Assembly: GCA_014359855.1 (NCBI GenBank)
Contig: JACIYQ010000127.1
Coordinates: forward strand, 1 to 11,749
DNA: 11,749 bases
Origin: Parvibaculum sp.
GTDB taxonomy: Bacteria > Pseudomonadota > Alphaproteobacteria > Parvibaculales > Parvibaculaceae
Reading direction: 5' to 3'
Positions 6,046-11,749 of this stretch are shown here, piece after piece; position 1 is the stretch's first letter, and every line of letters begins with the position of its first letter. The position numbers and the translations under genes are program-made. The notes under the pieces were generated by a model. That model was not told the DNA's origin. It made no database searches and saw only the letters and a program-made list of their open reading frames with translations.

Positions 6046-7038
6046 TCACCCCTCCAGCCCCGCGAATGCATCCTCCGCGTCGCGCTCGTCGAAGCCGAGA
6101 AGTTTCCAGCTTGTCTTCATGTGCGGCGGCAGTTCCGCCTCGATGAAGAGGCGCCCGCCATCGGGATGCGCGATGTCGATGGAGCGGGCATGGAGGTGGA
6201 GCTTGCGCGGGATTTCGCCGCCGGGATGGGCATCGACGCCGCCATATTTGCCGTCGCCGACGATGGGCGTGCCGATGGCGGAAGCATGAGCGCGGATCTG
6301 GTGCGTGCGGCCCGTGAGCGGCATGAAGGCCACCCAGGCGAGCTTGTAAGAAGCGTTGGCAACGGTCGAGAAATGCGTGACGGCATTGCGGGCATCCTCG
6401 TCGCCCTTCTCCGCCGCAAAGACGCGCTCGGCACGCGGCCCGCCCTGCTTCGTCAAGGCGAGGTCGATGGTGCCCTGGCGCGGAACCGGAAGGCCAACAA
6501 CGAGCGCCCAGTAAATTTTCCGCGCATCCTTCTGCTTGAAGGCGCGGGCAAGCGCCGCCGCCGCCTTCACCGTGCGCGCGAGAACGAGGACGCCGGACGT
6601 GTCGCGGTCGAGCCGGTGAACGAGGCGCGGGCGCTCCTTCGCGTCGAAGGTGAGCGCATCGAGCATGCCGTCGAGATGGCGCTCGGTCTTGGTGCCGCCC
6701 TGCACGGCGAGGCCGGCGGGCTTGTTCAGCACAAGGACGGATTTGTCCTTGTGGATGACGAGAGAACGGACGAATTCGGCATCCGCATCGCTGACGCCGC
6801 GCTCGGGCTTCGGCGCCTGCTTCTCCGCATCTTCCCCGAGCGGCGGCACGCGCACGACCTGCCCCGCCGCCAGACGCGCATTCGCCTTCGCCCGCGCCCC
6901 GTCGATGCGGACCTGCCCCGTGCGCAACAGCTTTTCGAGGCGCCCATGCGTGAGCATCGGGAAACGCCGCTTGAACCAGCGGTCGAGACGGACGCCATCT
7001 TCTTCTTCCGTGACACCGATTTGCGAAACTTCACTCAT
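6046..7038 (-). CDS. rluC: RluA-family 23S rRNA pseudouridine synthase, RluC-type
   Basis: 330 residues with an N-terminal S4 RNA-binding domain (about 13-65: DGVRLDRWFKRRFP, RLEKLLRTGQVRIDG) and a pseudouridine synthase domain. The catalytic motif is HRLDRDTSG (141-149) with nucleophile D144. Further family motifs are LVLNKPAGLAVQGG (102-115), KIYWALVVG and GRTHQIRAHASAIGTPIVGD. The family isomerises uridine to pseudouridine in rRNA; S4 plus this length fits RluC/RluD, and the RluC choice rests on overall resemblance and context. The ATG overlaps the crcB stop (ATGA), so it is translated with crcB and rarA. Its 3' side borders the 38-base repeat and the inserted segment. It is the last gene of the undisturbed part of the operon. 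Confidence 0.9.
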   Translation of the reverse strand: MSEVSQIGVTEEEDGVRLDRWFKRRFPMLTHGRLEKLLRTGQVRIDGARAKANARLAAGQVVRVPPLGEDAEKQAPKPERGVSDADAEFVRSLVIHKDKSVLVLNKPAGLAVQGGTKTERHLDGMLDALTFDAKERPRLVHRLDRDTSGVLVLARTVKAAAALARAFKQKDARKIYWALVVGLPVPRQGTIDLALTKQGGPRAERVFAAEKGDEDARNAVTHFSTVANASYKLAWVAFMPLTGRTHQIRAHASAIGTPIVGDGKYGGVDAHPGGEIPRKLHLHARSIDIAHPDGGRLFIEAELPPHMKTSWKLLGFDERDAEDAFAGLEG

Positions 7039-7418
7039 GCCGGGAATGTCACCCTTGCGATCCAGAGGCCAAAGAAGAGACCGGCAATGCCGAGCGCCAC
7101 CGAACCGCCGATATAGGCGGCGGCAAGGGCATGCTGCCCGCGCTCGATCATGTTCGCCGCGTCGAGCGAAAAGGCGGAGAAGGTGGTGAAACCGCCGAGA
7201 ATGCCGGTGGTGATGAAGCTGCGCATTTCGGACGAGAGATCGAGGCGGAACGCGAAGAGACCGGCAACGAGACCCATGATGAAGGAACCGGTGACGTTCA
7301 CGCCGAACGTGCCCCAGGGAAAATTCGGCCCGAGAAGACGCAGCATCTGCAGGTTGAAGAGATAGCGCCCGGTCGCCCCGATGGCGCCGCCCACGGCGAC
7401 AGCGAAAATGGAATTCAT
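7035..7418 (-). CDS. crcB: Fluoride exporter CrcB/Fluc
   Basis: 127 residues, the normal size for a Fluc subunit, with four hydrophobic segments (about 2-22, 33-55, 67-87 and 97-121). Signature motifs are GGAIGATGRYL (10-20), GTFGVNVTGSFIMG (36-49) with pore Asn41, and GILGGFTTFSAFS (72-84) holding the phenylalanines and TTFS track of the fluoride pore. Fluc channels are dual-topology dimers in the inner membrane that let fluoride leave the cell. The start is ATG at 7418 because it overlaps the rarA stop (ATGA) and has GAGAGGGA upstream; an upstream in-frame start at 7448 would lie inside rarA. No fluoride riboswitch is possible at this start because it is internal to the operon. Confidence 0.95.
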   Translation of the reverse strand: MNSIFAVAVGGAIGATGRYLFNLQMLRLLGPNFPWGTFGVNVTGSFIMGLVAGLFAFRLDLSSEMRSFITTGILGGFTTFSAFSLDAANMIERGQHALAAAYIGGSVALGIAGLFFGLWIARVTFPA

Positions 7419-8719
7419 CCGTCCCTCTCTTCTCTCAGCTTGCGCCAATAGGCGAGGCGCTTCGATATCTCGCGTTCGAAACCGCGCTCGACCGGCTCAT
7501 AGAATTGCTGGCGGCCGACTTCTTCCGGGAAATAATCCTGACCGGAAAAGGCCTGCGGCGCATCGTGGTCATATTCATAGCCCGCGCCGTAACCAAGCTC
7601 CTTCATGAGCCTCGTCGGCGCGTTGAGGATATGCGCGGGCGGCGCGACCGATCCCGTGTCGCGCGCGGAGCGCTTTGCCGCGCCGAAGGCGGCATAGGAG
7701 GCATTCGATTTCGGCGCGGTGGCGAGATAGATCGTCGCCTGCGCGAGCGCAAGTTCGCCCTCTGGCGCCCCCAGAAAGTCGAACACGTCTTTCGCGGCCA
7801 GTGCCTGATGCACGGCTTCGGGATCGGCGAGGCCGATATCCTCGATAGCGGCGCGGACGAGACGGCGCACGATGTAGAGCGGCTCTTCGCCGCCCACCAG
7901 CATGCGCGCGAGCCAGTAGAGCGCGGCGTCGCAATCCGACCCGCGGATCGACTTGTGGAGCGCGCTGACGAGATTGTAGTGCCCTTCCCGCCCCTTGTCG
8001 TAGAGGGGCGCGCGGCGCTGCACGGCAGCGATGAGCGCAGCCGTGTCGAAGGGTTCGGACGGCGCCAGCGCATGCACCTCTTCGGCGAGATTGAGCGCAT
8101 AACGCCCGTCGCCATCGGCCATCGCGCGCAGCGAGGCGCGCGCGTCTTCCGTCAGCGGCAGAGGCGCTTCGTAGAAGCCTTCCGCGCGCGTGAGAAGCTC
8201 TTCGAGCGCGGCGTCGTCCAGCCGGTTCAGCACCATGACCTGCGCGCGGGAGAGAAGCGCCGCATTGAGCTCGAAGGAGGGATTTTCCGTGGTGGCACCG
8301 ACCAGCGTCACCGTGCCGTCTTCCATGACGGGCAGGAAGCTGTCCTGCTGGGTGCGGTTGAAGCGGTGGATCTCGTCGACGAAGAGGAGCGTGCCCTTGC
8401 CCGTCTGGCGGCGGCCACGCGCGGCCTCGAAGATTTTCTTGAGGTCCGCAACGCCGGAAAAGATCGCCGACATGGGCTCGAAATAGAGGCCGACCTTGCC
8501 GGCGAGCAGCCGCGCGATGGTCGTCTTGCCGGTGCCGGGCGGGCCCCAGAAGATGACCGAGGAGAGATGGCCCGCGCCAAGCATGCGCCCGAGCGGGCCC
8601 TTGGGGCCGAGCAGGTGATCCTGCCCCACCACCTCTTCGAGCGCCTTCGGACGCAGCCTGTCCGCGAGGGGGCGCGGGGCTCCCTCATCCATGCCGGCGG
8701 CTTCGAAAAGACTGCTCAT
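7415..8719 (-). CDS. rarA: Replication-associated recombination protein A (AAA+ ATPase, MgsA/RarA)
   Basis: 434 residues. Visible parts are RPKALEEVVGQDHLLG (23-38), Walker A GPPGTGKTT (59-67), Walker B LLFVDEIHRFN (111-121), sensor 1 GATTENPSFELN (141-152), and the RarA C-terminal portion (SDCDAALYWLARMLVGGEEPLYI, YGAGYEYDHD, YFPEEV, FYEPVERGFE). The family acts at stalled or damaged replication forks in the cytoplasm and forms tetramers; it is related to clamp-loader subunits and eukaryotic WRNIP1. It is the first gene of the rarA-crcB-rluC chain. ATG 8719 lacks a strong ribosome binding site; ATG 8692 is an in-frame alternative without one. The leader may include the stem-loop at 8763-8794. 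Confidence 0.95.
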   Translation of the reverse strand: MSSLFEAAGMDEGAPRPLADRLRPKALEEVVGQDHLLGPKGPLGRMLGAGHLSSVIFWGPPGTGKTTIARLLAGKVGLYFEPMSAIFSGVADLKKIFEAARGRRQTGKGTLLFVDEIHRFNRTQQDSFLPVMEDGTVTLVGATTENPSFELNAALLSRAQVMVLNRLDDAALEELLTRAEGFYEAPLPLTEDARASLRAMADGDGRYALNLAEEVHALAPSEPFDTAALIAAVQRRAPLYDKGREGHYNLVSALHKSIRGSDCDAALYWLARMLVGGEEPLYIVRRLVRAAIEDIGLADPEAVHQALAAKDVFDFLGAPEGELALAQATIYLATAPKSNASYAAFGAAKRSARDTGSVAPPAHILNAPTRLMKELGYGAGYEYDHDAPQAFSGQDYFPEEVGRQQFYEPVERGFEREISKRLAYWRKLREERDG

Positions 8720-8762
8720 GGCCGCTGTGTAGCATGTTTTGGGCGGCTTGCTGAGGCACGCG

Positions 8763-8794
8763 CGCAGGCTGACTGGCGCCCGGCCAGGCCTGCG
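8763..8794. other. Imperfect inverted repeat between rarA and bfd
   Basis: CGCAGGC (8763-8769) pairs with GCCTGCG (8788-8794) and CTGG (8773-8776) with CCAG (8784-8787), giving an 11-pair stem with a 3-base bulge and 7-base loop. It lies 44 bases before the rarA ATG and would fold in a rarA leader RNA if transcription starts far enough upstream. On neither strand is it followed by a proper T tract, so it is not an obvious terminator. Confidence 0.5.
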
Positions 8795-8814
8795 ACAATT
8801 TGCTATCGATTGTC
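8794..8814. promoter_or_regulatory. GACAAT-N9-ATTGTC dyad, possible operator
   Basis: GACAAT (8794-8799) and ATTGTC (8809-8814) form a perfect 6-base dyad with 9-base spacing, about one and a half helical turns overall. It lies in the rarA/bfd divergent region 15 bases before the Fur-like site and could be an operator for either gene. No regulator can be named from the sequence. Confidence 0.35.
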
Positions 8815-8829
8815 ACTTATGCATCGCTG

Positions 8830-8846
8830 TTGCAAACCATTCGCAA
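8830..8846 (+). promoter_or_regulatory. Putative Fur box upstream of bfd-bfr
   Basis: TTGCAAACCATTCGCAA is a 17-base near-palindrome resembling the alphaproteobacterial Fur/Mur type (TTGC-RAAY-N-RTTY-GCAA). It lies 74 bases before the bfd ATG. Bfd is iron-repressed by Fur in several bacteria, so the site fits the gene. No firm -10/-35 pair could be assigned around it. Confidence 0.55.
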
Positions 8847-8920
8847 GGATGGCATGCTTTGCCTCACCTGCCGGAAATGGTGGGAAACAGGCAAAAAGCC
8901 GGGCAGGAAACGGGCGTCAG

Positions 8921-9127
8921 ATGATCGTTTGCGTGTGCAATGCCAAGAATAGCCAGACCGTCCGCGAGACGCTGACCGGCGCGCCGCATATCGGCACGCC
9001 CGCCGCCGCGCATCGGGCCATGGGCTGCAAGCCGCAATGCGGACGCTGCCTGCCCGCGATTGCGGACCTCATCGAGGAAGTGCGCAACGAGAACGCCGTC
9101 CTGACCGCGCTCGCCGCCGCCGGCTGA
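8921..9127 (+). CDS. bfd: Bacterioferritin-associated ferredoxin, (2Fe-2S)
   Basis: 68 residues, the usual length for Bfd. MIVCVCNAKNSQTVRE carries C4 and C6, and CKPQCGRC carries C40 and C43; these four cysteines bind the (2Fe-2S) cluster in known Bfd proteins. C36 is an additional cysteine close to the cluster. Bfd docks on bacterioferritin and passes electrons to the core, releasing stored iron as Fe2+. The following bfr gene is the natural partner. ATG at 8921 gives the canonical MIVCVCNA start; the purine-rich GGCAGGAAACG upstream is slightly far for a strong ribosome binding site. A Fur-like site precedes the gene, and a hairpin separates it from bfr. Confidence 0.92.
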   Translation: MIVCVCNAKNSQTVRETLTGAPHIGTPAAAHRAMGCKPQCGRCLPAIADLIEEVRNENAVLTALAAAG

Positions 9128-9173
9128 CCGGGCCCGGCCGGTCGAGAAATACTCTCAAAAGCATTTTCAACCG

Positions 9174-9207
9174 CCTGCATTCGCTGCTTTTTATTTTGGA
9201 ATGCGGG
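9174..9207 (+). other. Hairpin between bfd and bfr
   Basis: CCTGCATTC (9174-9182) pairs with GAATGCGGG (9199-9207) through nine pairs including one G-T, around a T-rich 16-base loop. TTTGATCTTT follows. It could be a partial terminator or processing site setting different bfd and bfr levels, but the stem is not GC-rich and the T run is broken. The rest of the 140-base gap shows no gene. Confidence 0.35.
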
Positions 9208-9267
9208 TTTGATCTTTGCGCGCCCCGGCCTACTCTTGGGCAACGAGTCGGCGGAAAGAGGTTCAAC

Positions 9268-9750
9268 ATGCGCGGCGATGCCAAGATCATCGAATTCCTG
9301 AACAAGGCCCTGAAGATGGAGCTGACTGCCATCAACCAGTATTTCCTGCATGCCCGCATGTTCAGGAACTGGGGGCTGACGCGCCTCGGCGAGATCGAGT
9401 ATCGCGAATCGATCGACGAGATGAAGCATGCCGACAAGCTGATCGAGCGCATCCTCTTCCTTGAGGGGCTGCCCAACCTGCAGGACCTCGACAAGCTGCT
9501 GATCGGCGAGACGCCGGTCGAATGCATGGAATGCGACCTGAAGCTCGAATATGCCGGCCACGCCTTCTACAAGGAGGCCATCGCTTATTGCGAGCAGGCC
9601 CGCGACTACGTCTCCCGCGAAATCTTCGAGCACATCCTGGAGGATGAGGAAGAGCATATCGACTTCCTCGAGACGCAGCTTGAGCTCGTGAAGACGGTCG
9701 GCCTCCAGAACTACCTGCAGTCGCAGATGGGGGAAGCCGAGGGGTCGTAA
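9268..9750 (+). CDS. bfr: Bacterioferritin, haem-binding iron-storage protein
   Basis: 160 residues, full length. All ferroxidase ligands are present at the family positions: E18, Y25, E51, H54, E94, E127 and H130, with the haem ligand M52 (DEMKHAD). Bacterioferritin forms a 24-subunit shell in the cytoplasm, oxidises Fe2+ and stores it as a mineral; haem between subunits helps in release with Bfd. The presence of both the di-iron site and M52 argues for a self-sufficient subunit and against a ferritin (Ftn) lacking haem. The ATG follows GGAAAGAGG at good distance. The gene lies 140 bases after bfd on the same strand and ends 6 bases before the stop of the convergent protease gene. Confidence 0.97.
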   Translation: MRGDAKIIEFLNKALKMELTAINQYFLHARMFRNWGLTRLGEIEYRESIDEMKHADKLIERILFLEGLPNLQDLDKLLIGETPVECMECDLKLEYAGHAFYKEAIAYCEQARDYVSREIFEHILEDEEEHIDFLETQLELVKTVGLQNYLQSQMGEAEGS

Positions 9751-9756
9751 GACGCC

Positions 9757-11244
9757 CTACCCGCCGACCGTCGCGGAGAAGACGCGCTCGCCGCGCTTCA
9801 CCGAGAAATCCCATTGCGGGCGGCGCGTAGCCGTCACCTTCACGAGATCGGCCACCGTCTCGATCCGCTGACCCGCGACCTCCACCACGATGTCGCCGCG
9901 CTGGAACTGGATCTGGTCGGCGGCGGAGCCGGGCGCGACCTGCGCGATGACGACGCCCCCACCCCCCATCGTGTCGAGGCCGAGCTTGTCGGCGATGGCA
10001 GGCGAGAGATTGGCGACGGTTGCGCCGGCGAAGGGATTGCGTCCCCCGATCTCCGTTTCATCCGCAGGCGGAACTTCCGGCGGCGCAACGAGCGCAACCT
10101 CCGCCTCGCCCGTCCTGCCGTCCCGCAGATAGGAAATCCTCGCCTTGCCGCCGAGCCCCTTGGTCGCGAAGCGGTAGCGCACGGCCTGCGGATCCTCGAC
10201 ACCGAAACCGTCGACCGCGCGGATGACGTCGCCGACTTTCAGCCCCGCCTTCGCCGCCGGACCGCCTTCATAGATGTCGCGAATGAGACTGCCGCCCGGA
10301 CGGTCGAGTCCGAGCGACTGCGCGAGTTCGTTGTCGACCGGCTGCAGCGCCGCGCCGAACCAGGGCCGCTTCACGCGGCCGCCGTCGCGGGCACTGGCGA
10401 CGACGCTCTCGACCATGTTGGAGGGGATCGCAAAGCCGATGCCGATGCTGCCGCCGGTCTGCGAGTAGATAGCACTGTTGATGCCGATGAGGCGGCCATC
10501 CATGGTGACGAGCGCGCCGCCGGAATTGCCCGGATTGATGGCGGCGTCCGTCTGGATGAAGAACTGGTAGTCCGACGCGCCGACATGCGTGCGCGCGAGC
10601 GCGGAGACGATGCCGGAAGTCACGGTCTGGCCGACGCCGAAAGGATTGCCGATGGCGAGCACGATGTCGCCGACTTCCACGGCGTCGGAATTGCGGAAGG
10701 TGAGATGGGGCAGCTTCTGCTTGCCATTGTCGATGCGCAGCACCGCAAGGTCGGTGCGCTCGTCGGCGAGCACGAGCTCCGCCTCGAATTCGCGCCGGTC
10801 GGAAAGCGCGACGGTGAACTGCTCGCCGCCCTTGATGACATGGAAATTGGTGACGATGAGGCCGGTGGGATCGACGATGACGCCCGACCCCAGCGACTGC
10901 TGCACGCGCTCGCGCGGCACGCCGAAGCTGAAGCGATTGCCAAAGAACTGCTGGAAGAAGGGATCGTCGAAGAAAGGCGAACGCGCATTCTCCTTCACGA
11001 CGCGCTTCGTGTAGACGTTGACGACGGCGGGCGCGACGCGCTTCACCACCGGCGCATAGGAAAGCTCCACCTCCGCACGGCCCGACGGCGCACGCTTCTC
11101 CGTCTCGGCGCGCGCGGCCCATGGGAAGAACGCAAGCACCGCGCCGAACAGCACGGCCGCGAACGCCATGACAAACGCGCCCGTCCAGGAAGTCTCCGAC
11201 AACATTTCCACCACCATTGAGCTCGCCCCGGAAAGGACGGGCAT
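9757..11244 (-). CDS. Do/HtrA-family periplasmic serine endoprotease with two PDZ domains
   Basis: 495 residues from ATG at 11244, preferred because TTTGAGGCC lies just upstream; ATG 11307 and ATG 11217 are alternatives. A hydrophobic stretch (about 25-40, ending near PWAARAE) is a signal peptide or anchor. The trypsin-like domain shows H135 (TNFHVIKG), D165 (ERTDLAVL) and S241 (NPGNSGGAL). PDZ1 begins near RPWFGAALQPV with PAAKAGLKVGDVI; PDZ2 contains GVVIAQVAPGSAADQIQFQRGDIVVEV. The family degrades and chaperones misfolded envelope proteins as cage-like oligomers. The gene follows rplQ after a strong terminator, so it should have its own promoter in 11245-11360; I found no convincing one. 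DegP, DegQ and MucD cannot be told apart here. Confidence 0.93.
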   Translation of the reverse strand: MPVLSGASSMVVEMLSETSWTGAFVMAFAAVLFGAVLAFFPWAARAETEKRAPSGRAEVELSYAPVVKRVAPAVVNVYTKRVVKENARSPFFDDPFFQQFFGNRFSFGVPRERVQQSLGSGVIVDPTGLIVTNFHVIKGGEQFTVALSDRREFEAELVLADERTDLAVLRIDNGKQKLPHLTFRNSDAVEVGDIVLAIGNPFGVGQTVTSGIVSALARTHVGASDYQFFIQTDAAINPGNSGGALVTMDGRLIGINSAIYSQTGGSIGIGFAIPSNMVESVVASARDGGRVKRPWFGAALQPVDNELAQSLGLDRPGGSLIRDIYEGGPAAKAGLKVGDVIRAVDGFGVEDPQAVRYRFATKGLGGKARISYLRDGRTGEAEVALVAPPEVPPADETEIGGRNPFAGATVANLSPAIADKLGLDTMGGGGVVIAQVAPGSAADQIQFQRGDIVVEVAGQRIETVADLVKVTATRRPQWDFSVKRGERVFSATVGG

Positions 11245-11360
11245 TGGCCTCAAAGCCCCACCAGTATCGACTGCCGCCGGCAAATTTTGCGGGCGGCGGC
11301 GCGGCATGACAAGGCTCAATTACCCATCGCCGCGTTACGGAGTTGTCACGCTGGAGAGCA

Positions 11361-11392
11361 AAGAAAAAGGGCGGCGCCCGGAGGTGCCGCCC
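11361..11392 (-). terminator. Intrinsic terminator of the rplQ operon
   Basis: Read on the minus strand, GGGCGGC (11386-11392) pairs with GCCGCCC (11369-11375), with two more C-G pairs inside and a TCCG loop, followed by TTTTTCTT. It lies 24 bases beyond the rplQ stop codon and is the strongest terminator in the window. Confidence 0.9.
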
Positions 11393-11416
11393 TCAAATCC
11401 TTCGGGAAGCCCTGGA

Positions 11417-11749
11417 TCAGGCTTCTTCGGTCTCGTCCGAGAAGACGGGGCCCGAGTCCTGGCCCTTCGCGCTCTCGTCGCGATCGACAAACTCGATCAC
11501 GGCCATCGGCGCGTTGTCGCCATGACGGAAGCCCGCCTTCAAAACGCGGATGTAGCCGCCCTGACGCTCCTGGTAACGGGGCCCGAGCACGTCGAAGAGC
11601 TTCGCCGCCCAGACCTTGTCCGGCAGCGCCGCATAGGCCTGACGGCGCGCATGCAGGTCGCCCCGCTTGCCGAGCGTGATGAGCTTTTCGACATAAGGAC
11701 GCAGTTCCTTGGCCTTGGGCAGCGTCGTGACGATCTGCTCATGCTTGAT
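11417..11749 (-). CDS. rplQ: 50S ribosomal protein L17, C-terminal part
   Basis: The last 110 codons plus stop; about 30 N-terminal residues lie beyond the right edge. IKHEQIVTTLPKAKELRP, EKLITLGKRGDLHARRQA, KLFDVLGPRYQERQGGYIRV and LKAGFRHGDNAPMAVIEFVDR are the conserved L17 blocks. L17 binds 23S rRNA in the large subunit and lies near the exit tunnel. The acidic tail SAKGQDSGPVFSDETEEA is longer than the enterobacterial end. rplQ usually closes the alpha operon after rpoA, and the terminator 24 bases downstream fits that. Confidence 0.97.
   Translation of the reverse strand: MKHEQIVTTLPKAKELRPYVEKLITLGKRGDLHARRQAYAALPDKVWAAKLFDVLGPRYQERQGGYIRVLKAGFRHGDNAPMAVIEFVDRDESAKGQDSGPVFSDETEEA

Noticed and set aside
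5977..7116. 379-codon plus-strand frame opposite rluC
   Set aside because: It is antisense to a clear pseudouridine synthase and starts inside the dispersed repeat.
7505..8920. Long plus-strand frame running into bfd
   Set aside because: Only the last 68 codons, from ATG 8921, code for a recognisable protein (Bfd). The upstream part is antisense to rarA.
9209..9236. Possible bfr promoter (TTGATC, 16 bases, TACTCT)
   Set aside because: The -10 hexamer matches only about half of the consensus, so it does not rise above chance.
8917..9657. 246-codon minus-strand frame opposite bfd and bfr
   Set aside because: Bfd and Bfr have all ligand residues on the plus strand, so the opposite frame is a shadow.
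9814..11220. A 468-codon plus-strand frame opposite the protease gene
   Set aside because: It is the antisense of a protease with a full catalytic triad and two PDZ domains; its own composition is charged and featureless.

Overview
The window looks like chromosomal DNA from a GC-rich alphaproteobacterium. The evidence is an ATP12-type F1-ATPase assembly chaperone (alphaproteobacteria and mitochondria), high-GC codon use, a palindromic dispersed repeat of a type I associate with alphaproteobacterial genomes, and the gene order rplQ - Do-type protease - rarA - crcB - rluC - HAD - ATP12 - pccB, which from memory is familiar in this class. The species cannot be fixed from the sequence; a Parvibaculum-like or related lineage is only a guess.

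Layout, right to left along the minus strand, which carries most genes. The 3' part of rplQ (L17) ends in a clear intrinsic terminator at 11361-11392. A periplasmic HtrA/Do protease follows (9757-11244). Then a plus-strand iron pair, bfd (8921-9127) and bfr (9268-9750), sits in the opposite orientation; bfr converges on the protease with a 6-base gap. The 201-base divergent region before bfd holds a Fur-like palindrome and two other dyads. Next come rarA, crcB and rluC (8719 down to 6046), joined by 4-base ATGA overlaps.

The operon is then interrupted by an 1864-base segment (4159-6022) bounded by a perfect 38-base inverted repeat. Inside is one lower-GC gene for a putative 186-residue lipoprotein, split by a complete IS1595/ISXO2-like insertion sequence (4450-5581) with 27-base terminal inverted repeats and an exact 8-base target duplication. 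Removing the IS and one duplication restores a single in-frame gene.

Beyond the segment the minus-strand operon resumes: an orphan HigA-like XRE protein (3795-4124), a phosphoglycolate-phosphatase-like HAD hydrolase overlapping it by TTGA, an AsmA-family protein, a second inverted pair of the same repeat (1167-1258) with no gene inside, the ATP12 chaperone, and the first 29 codons of a pccB-like carboxylase subunit running off the left edge.

The most unusual observation is that the compact doublet at 1167-1258 and the gene-bearing pair at 4159-6022 have the same arm orientation. This suggests a REP-doublet-like element that in one copy carries, or has captured, a gene. Copies differ by compensatory base-pair changes in the hairpin stem, which supports a selected folded structure.
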